A stretch of DNA of 7,400 nucleotides. It comes from Chlamydiota bacterium (GTDB lineage: Bacteria > Chlamydiota > Chlamydiia > Chlamydiales > Simkaniaceae). The DNA is taken from the NCBI GenBank assembly GCA_029556005.1, contig JAKQGT010000115.1:1-7400 (forward strand), written 5' to 3'. The notes under the pieces were generated by a model. The model ran no database searches. It was not told where the DNA came from and was given only the letters and a program-made list of their open reading frames with translations. Made by a program: the position numbers and the translations under genes. Shown in pieces: positions 1 to 6,917 of the stretch; positions within the stretch are counted from its first letter, which is position 1; the number at the start of each line of letters is the position of its first letter.

Positions 1-1424
1 TGCTTTTCGAAGGACTCATGTCCCGGGATGCCTCTGGGGGCTTAACGGAAGGTTTAGCAAAGCGCATTGAGATTTCAAACGATCAGAAAACCTATACTTT
101 TCACTTGCGCCCCTCTTTTTGGTCTAATGGGGATCCTGTAACCGCGAAAGATTTTGAATATGCATGGAAAAAATCCATTCATCCTGCAACCGCTCAGTTA
201 GGAGCTTATCACTTTAATTGCATCAAAAATGCAGCCCAGTGTCTAGATGGTCAGGTGCCGATTCACAAGGTGGGAATAGTCGCGCGTGATGATCTTACCC
301 TTGTGGTTCACCTTGAACATCCCACCCCCTATTTCTTAGAGCTATTAGCTTGTAGTACTTATGCTCCGATTCCTCATAAAAAGGTTTTGGAAGATGAAGA
401 GTGGGCTTTTTGTAATGGCAAACCTCTCATCTCAAATGGTCCTTTCGTTCTTAAAAGATGGCAGAAAGGAATTAGACTCAAATTGGAAAAAAACCCTTCT
501 TATTGGAGAGCTGAAGAGGTGACGATTTCTGGAATTTTCCTCCATGTCGTTCAGGAAAATTCTTTGCGTCACTATCTATTTGAGCAAGGGCAGATCGATT
601 GGATGGGAGATCCCCTTTCCCCTCTATCCGACGACGTGATTGAAGCTAGATGTATACAAAAAGATCTCATGTCTTCGGAAATCTATGGAGTCAATTGGTT
701 ATTCCTCAATACAAAAAAATTCCCTTTTCAAAACAAAAACTTCAGAAAAGCTTTGGCCTTGGCTATTGATCGGGAGGGGATTCAGCAGCAACTTTTGCAA
801 GCAGCCGCTCAAAAAGAGTGTCGCTTTGCTCTGAGTCCCTTTTGCGACGAGGCGTGTCATGATTTTGTGGGTGATCAAAGAGCCCGAGCACAGCTCCTTT
901 TCAACTCAGCTCTTTCGGAAATGGGAATCGATCGATCGAGTTTCCCTGAGATTAAATTGAGCTATAGTCCTCTAGGGATCCATCCAAAGCTTGTTCATCT
1001 CATTCAAAATCAATGGGAAGAAACGTTGGGAATTAAAGTCATCCTCGACCCCATGGTTAAGCCTCTTCTCCTTAACCAAATGGTTCAAGGTGACTATCAG
1101 ATCGGGTGTTTGTTTTGGGTCTCACCCATCGCAGATCCTATTTATATGTTTGGCATTTTTCGCTCTGCACATGATCATGTCAATTTAAGCCACTGGGTCA
1201 ATGAGGATTACCAGAAACTCATTATTCGCTCAGAATATGAGCAGAACTCTGAGAAGAGAAAAAAACTCCTTTTTGAAGTGGAAAAATTTCTTATGGAAGA
1301 GATGCCTGTGATTCCTGTTTGCTTGGGAACAGCTCTTTACATGAAAGATAAAAAGCTTGAAAATGTTTCCGTTTCCCCACTTATGGAAGTGGATTTTAAA
1401 TATGCAACGTTTGTGGACAAATGA
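1..1424 (+). CDS. oppA: OppA-like oligopeptide-binding protein, 5'-truncated by window edge
   Basis: Extracytoplasmic solute-binding protein of the SBP_bac_5 (OppA/DppA) family, which captures peptides for an ABC importer. The reading frame is open from base 3, giving 473 visible codons and ending in TGA at 1422-1424. The ATG at 18 is not the real start. Residues encoded before it (L-F-E-G-L) align with L-Y-E-G-L at residues 58-62 of the complete paralogue next door, and bases 1-2 (tg) fit the Met preceding that motif, so about 57 N-terminal residues including the signal peptide lie outside the window. Visible family blocks include YTFHLRPSFWSNGDPVTA followed by DFEYAWKK near the start, VNWLFLNTKKFPFQNKNFRKALALAIDR in two parts mid-protein, and MEEMPVIPVC near the end. 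The stop overlaps the next gene's start (ATGA), suggesting one mRNA and translational coupling. Family call is firm; the peptide specificity cannot be read, and murein peptides or glutathione are possible ligands for such proteins. Confidence 0.93.
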   Translation, partial: LFEGLMSRDASGGLTEGLAKRIEISNDQKTYTFHLRPSFWSNGDPVTAKDFEYAWKKSIHPATAQLGAYHFNCIKNAAQCLDGQVPIHKVGIVARDDLTLVVHLEHPTPYFLELLACSTYAPIPHKKVLEDEEWAFCNGKPLISNGPFVLKRWQKGIRLKLEKNPSYWRAEEVTISGIFLHVVQENSLRHYLFEQGQIDWMGDPLSPLSDDVIEARCIQKDLMSSEIYGVNWLFLNTKKFPFQNKNFRKALALAIDREGIQQQLLQAAAQKECRFALSPFCDEACHDFVGDQRARAQLLFNSALSEMGIDRSSFPEIKLSYSPLGIHPKLVHLIQNQWEETLGIKVILDPMVKPLLLNQMVQGDYQIGCLFWVSPIADPIYMFGIFRSAHDHVNLSHWVNEDYQKLIIRSEYEQNSEKRKKLLFEVEKFLMEEMPVIPVCLGTALYMKDKKLENVSVSPLMEVDFKYATFVDK

Positions 1425-3022
1425 AAAAAATAGTATTTTTCTTATTTCTTATCCCTTTCCTCATCGGGTGTCATAAAAAGGGTAAGACCCTCTCGGAAGG
1501 AAGAATCGTCAACTTCTCTTTTCTTTCACCGATTCGTTCTCTAGATCCCCGTATTTCGAATGAGTATCCTTCTTGCCATGTGGTCAAAATGCTTTATGAA
1601 GGTTTGATGCACATAGACCTTGAAGGGAATCCCACTTTTGGGATAGCGGAGTCTGTGGATATTTCAGAAGATCAATTGACCTACACCTTCCACTTGCGTG
1701 ATTCCAAATGGACCAATGGGGATCCAGTCACGGCCTATGATTTTGAATATGCTTGGAAAAAAGCGGTTGACCCCCGCTATGCACAAACAGGAGCATTTAC
1801 ATTTTATACCATAAAAAATGTCTCCGCCTGTTTAGAAAAAAAAGTTTCCGTTGATGATGTAGGCATCCATGCATTAGATGCAAAAACTCTCCAAGTAGAG
1901 CTTGAGCATCCTGCCCCCTACTTTTTATCTCTAACCTCCTGCGCAACTTACTCTCCAATCAATAAGAAAATCGATCAAGAACACCCCAATTGGTGCAATG
2001 ATGTAGGGGAGTTCTTTGTCACGAATGGTCCTTTTAAGGTCGATCAATGGAAAAAGAGTGTGGAAATTACCCTGAAAAAAAATGATTTTTATTGGGATGC
2101 GGATGCTGTGAAACTTTCGGGAATTCGTATACAGATCATCCCCGATGCAAACACACAATTTTGCCTGTTTGAAAAAGGGGAGCTCGACTGGGTCGGTCAA
2201 CCTTTCAACTCTTTACCTTTTGACATTATTAAAGATAAAAATGTTTTCGATAAAATCGAAAAAAAAGAAATGGTGGGGTTAAATTGGCTATTTTTGAATA
2301 CAAATTCACGACCGCTTAGTAATAAAAATATCCGAAAAGCAATTGCCTATGCGATTAACCGTAAAGAGATAACCGATCATGTCTATCAAATGGGTGAAAC
2401 GCCAGCCTTGAAGATTCTTAATTCCGAACTTACCCTGCAAGAAGAGCCCTATTTTGATGATGGAAATGTGAACAAAGCGCGTGAGTATTTAGAAATAGGA
2501 TTAAAAGAACTCGGAATGACTAAAAAAGAGCTAGGCCCGATAGTCATTAGTCAACGCTCTTCCATATTTTACTTGAGAGTTACTCAAGCGATTCAGCAGC
2601 AAATTCATGAAGCACTAGGGCTCCAAGTAGAAATCGAGCAATCCGATTTTCCCGTCCATTTCAATAAATTGGCAAAAGGGGATTTTTGTATTGGAGAGAT
2701 GGGGTGGATTTCTTGGCTTCGCGATCCGATTTATATGCTCGATACCTTCCGAAACCGTTCTTTTGCAACCAATATGTCTAAGTGGGAAGATTCAAGGTAT
2801 CAAGCTCTCCTAGAAAAATCAGATCATGAAATCGATCCTATTAAGCGTAAAGAGTACCTTCATAAAGCAGAAGAGCTTCTCATGGAAGAGATGCCTGTGA
2901 TTCCTATTTGTTTTATCACCTTGACATTCATGAAAAATCCTGATTTACACGATGTTTATGTCTCTCCTCTGAAGGAGTTAGATTTAAGATATGCTTATTT
3001 CGCTAAAAATGAGGTCGAGTAA
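1421..3022 (+). CDS. oppA: OppA-like oligopeptide-binding lipoprotein, complete
   Basis: Peptide-binding component of an Opp/Dpp-type ABC importer, 533 residues, a normal length for SBP_bac_5 proteins. The N-terminus is a lipoprotein signal: MKK, a hydrophobic stretch at residues 4-16, and a lipobox L-I-G-C with the lipidated Cys at residue 17, so the mature protein should be membrane-anchored. Family blocks are YEGLM at 59-63, FHLRDSKWTNGDPVTA and DFEYAWKK at 90-114, VGLNWLFLNT mid-protein, and MEEMPVIPIC near the C-terminus. It is a close paralogue of the preceding gene over the whole length, with near-identical DNA patches (24 identical bases at 1293-1316 and 2882-2905). The start ATG overlaps the upstream stop by 4 bp and has no clear Shine-Dalgarno sequence, consistent with coupled translation. 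The 3' end overlaps the convergent gshF by 39 bp. No oppB, C, D or F gene is in view, so the partner permease must be encoded elsewhere, possibly upstream. Confidence 0.95.
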   Translation: MKKIVFFLFLIPFLIGCHKKGKTLSEGRIVNFSFLSPIRSLDPRISNEYPSCHVVKMLYEGLMHIDLEGNPTFGIAESVDISEDQLTYTFHLRDSKWTNGDPVTAYDFEYAWKKAVDPRYAQTGAFTFYTIKNVSACLEKKVSVDDVGIHALDAKTLQVELEHPAPYFLSLTSCATYSPINKKIDQEHPNWCNDVGEFFVTNGPFKVDQWKKSVEITLKKNDFYWDADAVKLSGIRIQIIPDANTQFCLFEKGELDWVGQPFNSLPFDIIKDKNVFDKIEKKEMVGLNWLFLNTNSRPLSNKNIRKAIAYAINRKEITDHVYQMGETPALKILNSELTLQEEPYFDDGNVNKAREYLEIGLKELGMTKKELGPIVISQRSSIFYLRVTQAIQQQIHEALGLQVEIEQSDFPVHFNKLAKGDFCIGEMGWISWLRDPIYMLDTFRNRSFATNMSKWEDSRYQALLEKSDHEIDPIKRKEYLHKAEELLMEEMPVIPICFITLTFMKNPDLHDVYVSPLKELDLRYAYFAKNEVE

Positions 3023-5416
3023 GGGACCTGCCACATCCCGTTCCTTTCCTTTGTAAGGATAGGAATGGATAAATAGGACAGGGTTGTAGTTGAGCTCAAT
3101 GATGGCATAGTTCTTGGTGTTAGGGGGGCTTTCGGGTGAAGAGAGCATCATATCTACCCCACAGATTTTAGCGTTTAAAGCATGGGTTGCCTCCGTAGCG
3201 ATTTCTTTATAACCTGGATGGACGAAATCTGTCATATCAATCGCATCCCCCCCTGTTGAAACATTGGAATTATGCCTGAGATAGACCTTTCTCCCTTTTT
3301 TTAATACACTGGTGGGGGATAAGCGGAGCCCTTTTAAAATGCTTTTTTCATGCGCTTCTAGACGAAGATGCGTTTTAGGATCGCGATAGTAGTGGGGATC
3401 ATAATTTTTAGCATGAACGAGTTCTTTGATCGTCCCCTTTCCATCTCCGGTAATATTGGCGGGTTCGCGATGGGTGACACCCACGACTTTCCCAGCGATG
3501 ACAAGAAAGCGGAACTCTTTCCCAGGGCAATACTCTTCAACGATGACAGAATCTCCATGAACGAATGCATGCTCGATTGCCGCGTGATAGAGAGTTTTTT
3601 GTCCTTTTTCAACAAAAGCAATTCCGAGTCCAAAATTCGTAGATTTGGGTTTGACAACGACTTTGGAGTGTTGATAGAGGGGGTAATCCCTCATGGCACC
3701 CCCAATCGATGTATAGAATGTTCCTTTAGGAACGCGTAAACCAGCCTCTTCTAAGAGCATTTTTGTCACGTGTTTATTTTCCATAAGATAGGGAACAATG
3801 TAGGTGTCTTTAGCTGTTTTTGTAGCTTGTTTGATATATTCAACATGTCCTTTTGCAGTCAGCTTGATGATATTATCTTTCTCATCTAAGACTTCAACAG
3901 CGATCTTTCTTTTTAAAGCTTCTCTAATGACGATTTGTGTGGAGATTTCGAGTGTTTCAAAGCCTGGGACCAGGACTTTAGAGGCGGTTTCAAGACGGGT
4001 TTTTTCTAAAAGAGACTGGTGCACATCCTTTGTAAATTGGAGGCGTCTAGAGGGAGAGATTTTATATTGTAGGAGGGCTTTTTTATGAAGATGAGAGAGC
4101 TCTACCCCCATCTGGAGGAATCCCATTTCCTTAATAGCTTCTAAAATCAGAGCCGAAGGCGTGAGCTTTGGGGAGAGCATTTTATCTTGTTGTCTCTTGA
4201 GGATGTTTTCATATCCCAGAAGGGAGGCTAACGGCTTTAAGGCATCTAAAATTTTTGTCCCCCGATCTACGAGAAGATCTCCTTCTATGAGCTTGAGTCC
4301 TTTTTTACGTCCGTTTAAAGCCACCAGATCTTGATTACAGGTTAAGCAGATCTGGGCCTGCTTCTCCAGCTTGGGACTGGGTTTAAATAAACAGTAGATC
4401 AAAAAGAGATGGAGAAAGCAAATGTGCTCTCGACTCATGCCGATCGGGTGATAGGGGTCGAGATCGATCGCGCGCACTTCCACATATTCAATGCCGTGGT
4501 TTTTGATGGCCATGAGAGGGGTTTCCCCTTTCCGTGGAACGGTTTTAGGACGAATTCTGGAGTAATGTTCATTCTCCATTTGCAAGAGGTGATCATTCAA
4601 TTGTATGGGGATGGGGGAATAGGCCTCTTTAGGAGTGGAAATGGCATATTCCATATCCGCGATGTAGCTTTTAAGATCGTTAAATGAAATGGCATGCTGG
4701 TTTTGAATGCGACTGTAATATCCCAAACGGCTCATGCGAATAGAAGTGGCCCAAGGTCCATAGAGAGTGTGCGTTCCGATTTTTTCAAACTCCTCTGGAA
4801 GAGATTCCCTATAGGTCGGATCCATAGCAGGAGAAGTCCCAAATAAGTAGGTCAACAGCCACCCTTCTCTGAGAAAATTGCGGATCATGTGGAGATAGTT
4901 TTCACTAATAAAATCCTTCAAGGAAAGGGTTGATTGGCATTCTTTGTATAATTTTTCCCAGAAGGAAGTAGAAAGAGAAAAGTTAAAGTGAATACTCGAA
5001 ATCATCTGAAGGTTCATTCCATAACGGTGTTTGAGTCCTTCCCGATAGATCTCTTTTTTTTGAGCTTCATGAGAGGATCCATAGCGCGCGATTTGAATAT
5101 CCGTTAGGGGGCAAGGCATGGAAAAGGGCCAAAAGTATTCATTTTTTAAATGAGAAGCGGAAAAGCTCATGATAGCGGTCAAGAAATTTTCTGCTTTAGC
5201 AAAAGTATTAAGCGCTGGTGTATTCCATTCCAGCTGGGCTTCTCCAAAGTCTGTGCTGATATGGGGGTGTGTTAGAGGGGAACCTAAGGAGAGAGGATGG
5301 GGTTTTTGACTTAAATTTCCTTGAGCGTCAATGCGGAGTGTTTCCCGTTCTATACCGCAGCGGAAAGCTTTGAGAAGGGGGAGGTTTTTCTTCTTCTTAA
5401 AAAATTCGTAAAGCAT
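2984..5416 (-). CDS. gshF: Bifunctional glutamate-cysteine ligase / glutathione synthetase (GshF, GshAB)
   Basis: Cytosolic enzyme that makes glutathione in two ATP-dependent steps: glutamate plus cysteine to gamma-glutamylcysteine, then addition of glycine. The 810 residues show two domains. The N-terminal part (about 1-470) matches proteobacterial-type GshA: GIERETLR at 21-28, STDFGEAQLE at 54-63, HFNFS at 143-147, PWATSIRMSRLGYYSR at 221-236, and YVEVRAIDLDP at 311-321. The C-terminal part (about 480-800) is an ATP-grasp ligase: ATP-contact Lys candidates 589 and 591 in VVKPKSTNFGLGI, VEEYCPGKEFRFLV at 626-639, NSNVSTGGDAID at 716-727, and probable metal ligands Asp755, Glu774 and Asn776/778 in IIELNYNP. 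GshF proteins are usually about 750-780 residues, so this one is slightly long; both active sites look intact. The start is fixed: an in-frame TGA lies two codons upstream of the ATG at 5416 and no other start precedes GIERE. No clear Shine-Dalgarno sequence is seen. The 3' end overlaps oppA. Confidence 0.95.
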   Translation of the reverse strand: MLYEFFKKKKNLPLLKAFRCGIERETLRIDAQGNLSQKPHPLSLGSPLTHPHISTDFGEAQLEWNTPALNTFAKAENFLTAIMSFSASHLKNEYFWPFSMPCPLTDIQIARYGSSHEAQKKEIYREGLKHRYGMNLQMISSIHFNFSLSTSFWEKLYKECQSTLSLKDFISENYLHMIRNFLREGWLLTYLFGTSPAMDPTYRESLPEEFEKIGTHTLYGPWATSIRMSRLGYYSRIQNQHAISFNDLKSYIADMEYAISTPKEAYSPIPIQLNDHLLQMENEHYSRIRPKTVPRKGETPLMAIKNHGIEYVEVRAIDLDPYHPIGMSREHICFLHLFLIYCLFKPSPKLEKQAQICLTCNQDLVALNGRKKGLKLIEGDLLVDRGTKILDALKPLASLLGYENILKRQQDKMLSPKLTPSALILEAIKEMGFLQMGVELSHLHKKALLQYKISPSRRLQFTKDVHQSLLEKTRLETASKVLVPGFETLEISTQIVIREALKRKIAVEVLDEKDNIIKLTAKGHVEYIKQATKTAKDTYIVPYLMENKHVTKMLLEEAGLRVPKGTFYTSIGGAMRDYPLYQHSKVVVKPKSTNFGLGIAFVEKGQKTLYHAAIEHAFVHGDSVIVEEYCPGKEFRFLVIAGKVVGVTHREPANITGDGKGTIKELVHAKNYDPHYYRDPKTHLRLEAHEKSILKGLRLSPTSVLKKGRKVYLRHNSNVSTGGDAIDMTDFVHPGYKEIATEATHALNAKICGVDMMLSSPESPPNTKNYAIIELNYNPVLFIHSYPYKGKERDVAGPLLDLIFSEISIS
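3041..3065. other. Short inverted repeat just past the oppA stop, inside the gshF 3' coding end
   Basis: TTCCT-T-TCCTT, a TGT loop, then AAGGA-T-AGGAA forms a stem of two 5-bp helices separated by a T:T mismatch. It begins 19 bases after the oppA stop codon. No run of T follows on the plus strand, so it is not a standard intrinsic terminator. It could end or stabilise the oppA mRNA, but it also encodes the P-Y-K-G-K-E region of gshF on the minus strand, so chance symmetry is quite possible. Confidence 0.3.
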
Positions 5417-5483
5417 AAGTCAATGGTATCGTTTCAGATTTTTTGATTCTACTAAAAACCACTCTTCTTTATTAGAAAGTTAT
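5417..5483. promoter_or_regulatory. Divergent 67-bp intergenic region between gshF and the efflux operon
   Basis: This is the only non-coding stretch in the window, and it separates two divergently read genes, so it must supply the 5' leaders and probably the promoters of both. It is AT-rich. On the minus strand a TAGAAT hexamer (plus-strand ATTCTA, 5446-5451) is a fair -10 candidate giving a leader of about 20 nt for gshF, but no good -35 lies at the right distance. On the plus strand TTGATT (5443-5448) resembles a -35, but the best -10 match, TTTATT (5468-5473), is 19 bp away and almost abuts the start codon. A weak purine run AGAAAG (5474-5479) is the only ribosome-binding candidate for the plus-strand gene. 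No operator palindrome is evident. Promoter location follows from layout; exact elements are guesses. Confidence 0.4.
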
Positions 5484-6917
5484 ATGGTTGGCTTGAAAAG
5501 GTTATGTTTATTTATTTTTATTTCGATTTTGTTTGCTAGTTGCGCTGCGCTTAAAAAAAGAAAGCATGAACCTGAAGTAATGCAGGATGTTGCTATCAAT
5601 ACTCCCACGAGCTTGGATTTTAGCAAAGGGGATTGGCCTGCTTATAATTGGTGGATGGTGTTCGAAGATGCTCAACTGAGCGAGATGATGGAAGAGGCTA
5701 TCGAGAACAATCCCGATCTTAAAGCGGCAGTCTCTCGTGTAAGAAAAGCGCAAGCGGAAGCGCGCAAAGTCCGCTCAGCTCTCATTCCCTCCTTCAGTGC
5801 AACATTTGAAGATAATTACCAACACTTAAGTAAAGATAGCTTAGACCGATTCCCTCCCTCTGCCATCCCTGCGGTGATCAATCAACTCCAGCTTGCCCTC
5901 AATTTTGAATATGAAATCGACCTGTTTGGAAAAAACCGGAATCAATACCGAGCAGCTTTGGGAGAGGCTAAGGCCCAAAGCGCTGAAATGTCCCAATCCC
6001 TCTTGATCATCACAGCCCTTCTTGCGGAAACCTATTTTAACTATCAGGCCAATCTCTCCCTTTTAGAGATCCATCGGGACTTAGTATTAGCCTACACAGC
6101 AAATGCCGCATTGATCGCAAAAAGGGTTGAGTATGGACTAGATAACCAAATTGCTCTCGAACAAGCAGAGGCCCTAATCCTTACGGCTGAAGAGGATGTT
6201 ATTAACTTTGAAAAGGAGAGCGCTCTCAATGAAAGTCAACTCAAAATTCTCATGGGACTTGGTCCAGATGATACGCGCACGTTTGAGCCTCCAACAGCCC
6301 GTTTTGATCGTCCTTTTCCCCTACCTGAAAATATCCCTGTCGATCTCTTAGCGCGTCGCCCCGATTTGATGGCACAAATCTGGAAAGTGGAAGCCGCTGC
6401 CTATTTAATTGGGGCTGCAAAAGCAGCCTTTTTCCCTAACATAAACTTAGCGGCATTTGTCGGGTTAGAGAGTCTCACTTGGAACAAACTTTTTTCCGTC
6501 GATAGTTTTGCAGCCTCCCTCGCTCCCGCAATTAACCTTCCGATTTTTACGGGAGGGAAATTAACAGCCCAGCTAGACGAAGCTTGCGCCGATTTCGATG
6601 CAGCGGTTTATGATTATAACAACCTCTTACTCCAAGCGACCAAAGAGGTTTCCGATCAATTGAAAATCTTCCATTCAGTGAATCGACAAAAAACATTGCA
6701 AACAGATGTTTTAAGCAAAATCATCCAGGCTTCAGATCTTACGTATGCACGCTACGAAAATGGGGTGGATAATTACTTAGAGGTCTTAAGTTCTCAGATC
6801 GAAGTTTTAAATGAGGGGCTTAAGGAAATCACCCTTATTAATGAACGGCACCTTGCTGTTCTTCACTTAATTCAATCCCTAGGCGGAGGTTATGATAGCA
6901 GAAAACCCCAACAATAA
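5484..6917 (+). CDS. Outer-membrane efflux lipoprotein, NodT/OprM type (TolC superfamily)
   Basis: Outer-membrane channel of a tripartite efflux pump, 477 residues, the usual length for NodT-family proteins. An N-terminal lipoprotein signal (basic K5-R6, hydrophobic 7-17, then F-A-S-C with Cys20) indicates lipid anchoring; Phe at the -3 position is slightly atypical. The mature start has the family's WW motif (56-57) followed by the F-E-D-A-Q-L block, then the first OEP repeat with the long alpha-helical stretch AAVSRVRKAQAEARKVRSAL (81-100) and the FEYEIDLFGK strand (141-150). The second repeat carries LLARRPDL (288-295), AAKAAFFPNINLAAFVGLES (311-330), PIFTGGK (353-359) and ENGVDNYLEVL (425-435), all hallmarks of this family. 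It overlaps the following emrA-like gene by 26 bp, so both are probably one transcript. Start chosen for the lipoprotein signal; only a weak purine run precedes it. The exported substrate cannot be inferred. Confidence 0.93.
   Translation: MVGLKRLCLFIFISILFASCAALKKRKHEPEVMQDVAINTPTSLDFSKGDWPAYNWWMVFEDAQLSEMMEEAIENNPDLKAAVSRVRKAQAEARKVRSALIPSFSATFEDNYQHLSKDSLDRFPPSAIPAVINQLQLALNFEYEIDLFGKNRNQYRAALGEAKAQSAEMSQSLLIITALLAETYFNYQANLSLLEIHRDLVLAYTANAALIAKRVEYGLDNQIALEQAEALILTAEEDVINFEKESALNESQLKILMGLGPDDTRTFEPPTARFDRPFPLPENIPVDLLARRPDLMAQIWKVEAAAYLIGAAKAAFFPNINLAAFVGLESLTWNKLFSVDSFAASLAPAINLPIFTGGKLTAQLDEACADFDAAVYDYNNLLLQATKEVSDQLKIFHSVNRQKTLQTDVLSKIIQASDLTYARYENGVDNYLEVLSSQIEVLNEGLKEITLINERHLAVLHLIQSLGGGYDSRKPQQ
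6885..6889 (+). promoter_or_regulatory. Ribosome-binding site for the emrA-like gene, inside the upstream gene
   Basis: GGAGG, part of the longer purine-rich AGGCGGAGG at 6881-6889, sits 2 nt before the ATG at 6892, closer than the usual 5-9 nt. It lies within the Gly-Gly-Gly codons near the end of the upstream efflux gene. An in-frame TAG at 6880-6882 rules out an earlier start for emrA, so this site helps fix the start. Confidence 0.65.

Noticed and set aside
926..940. Repeated GATCGATCGA-type palindrome
   Set aside because: A short self-complementary run within oppA coding sequence (I-D-R-S-S codons); no spacing, copies or context suggest a regulatory or recombination site.
1931..2200. 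Minus-strand open frame opposite the second oppA gene
   Set aside because: It is antisense to a fully supported gene and shows no domain or start signal.
3368..3739. Open plus-strand frame of 123 codons opposite gshF
   Set aside because: It lies wholly antisense to the well-conserved ATP-grasp domain of gshF, has no ribosome-binding site and no recognisable protein features; it is a shadow of the real gene. The same applies to the shorter antisense frames at 3804-4088 and 4409-4687.
5508..5753. Minus-strand open frame over the start of the efflux lipoprotein gene
   Set aside because: It is antisense to the signal peptide and first conserved block of a clear NodT-family gene; no independent support.
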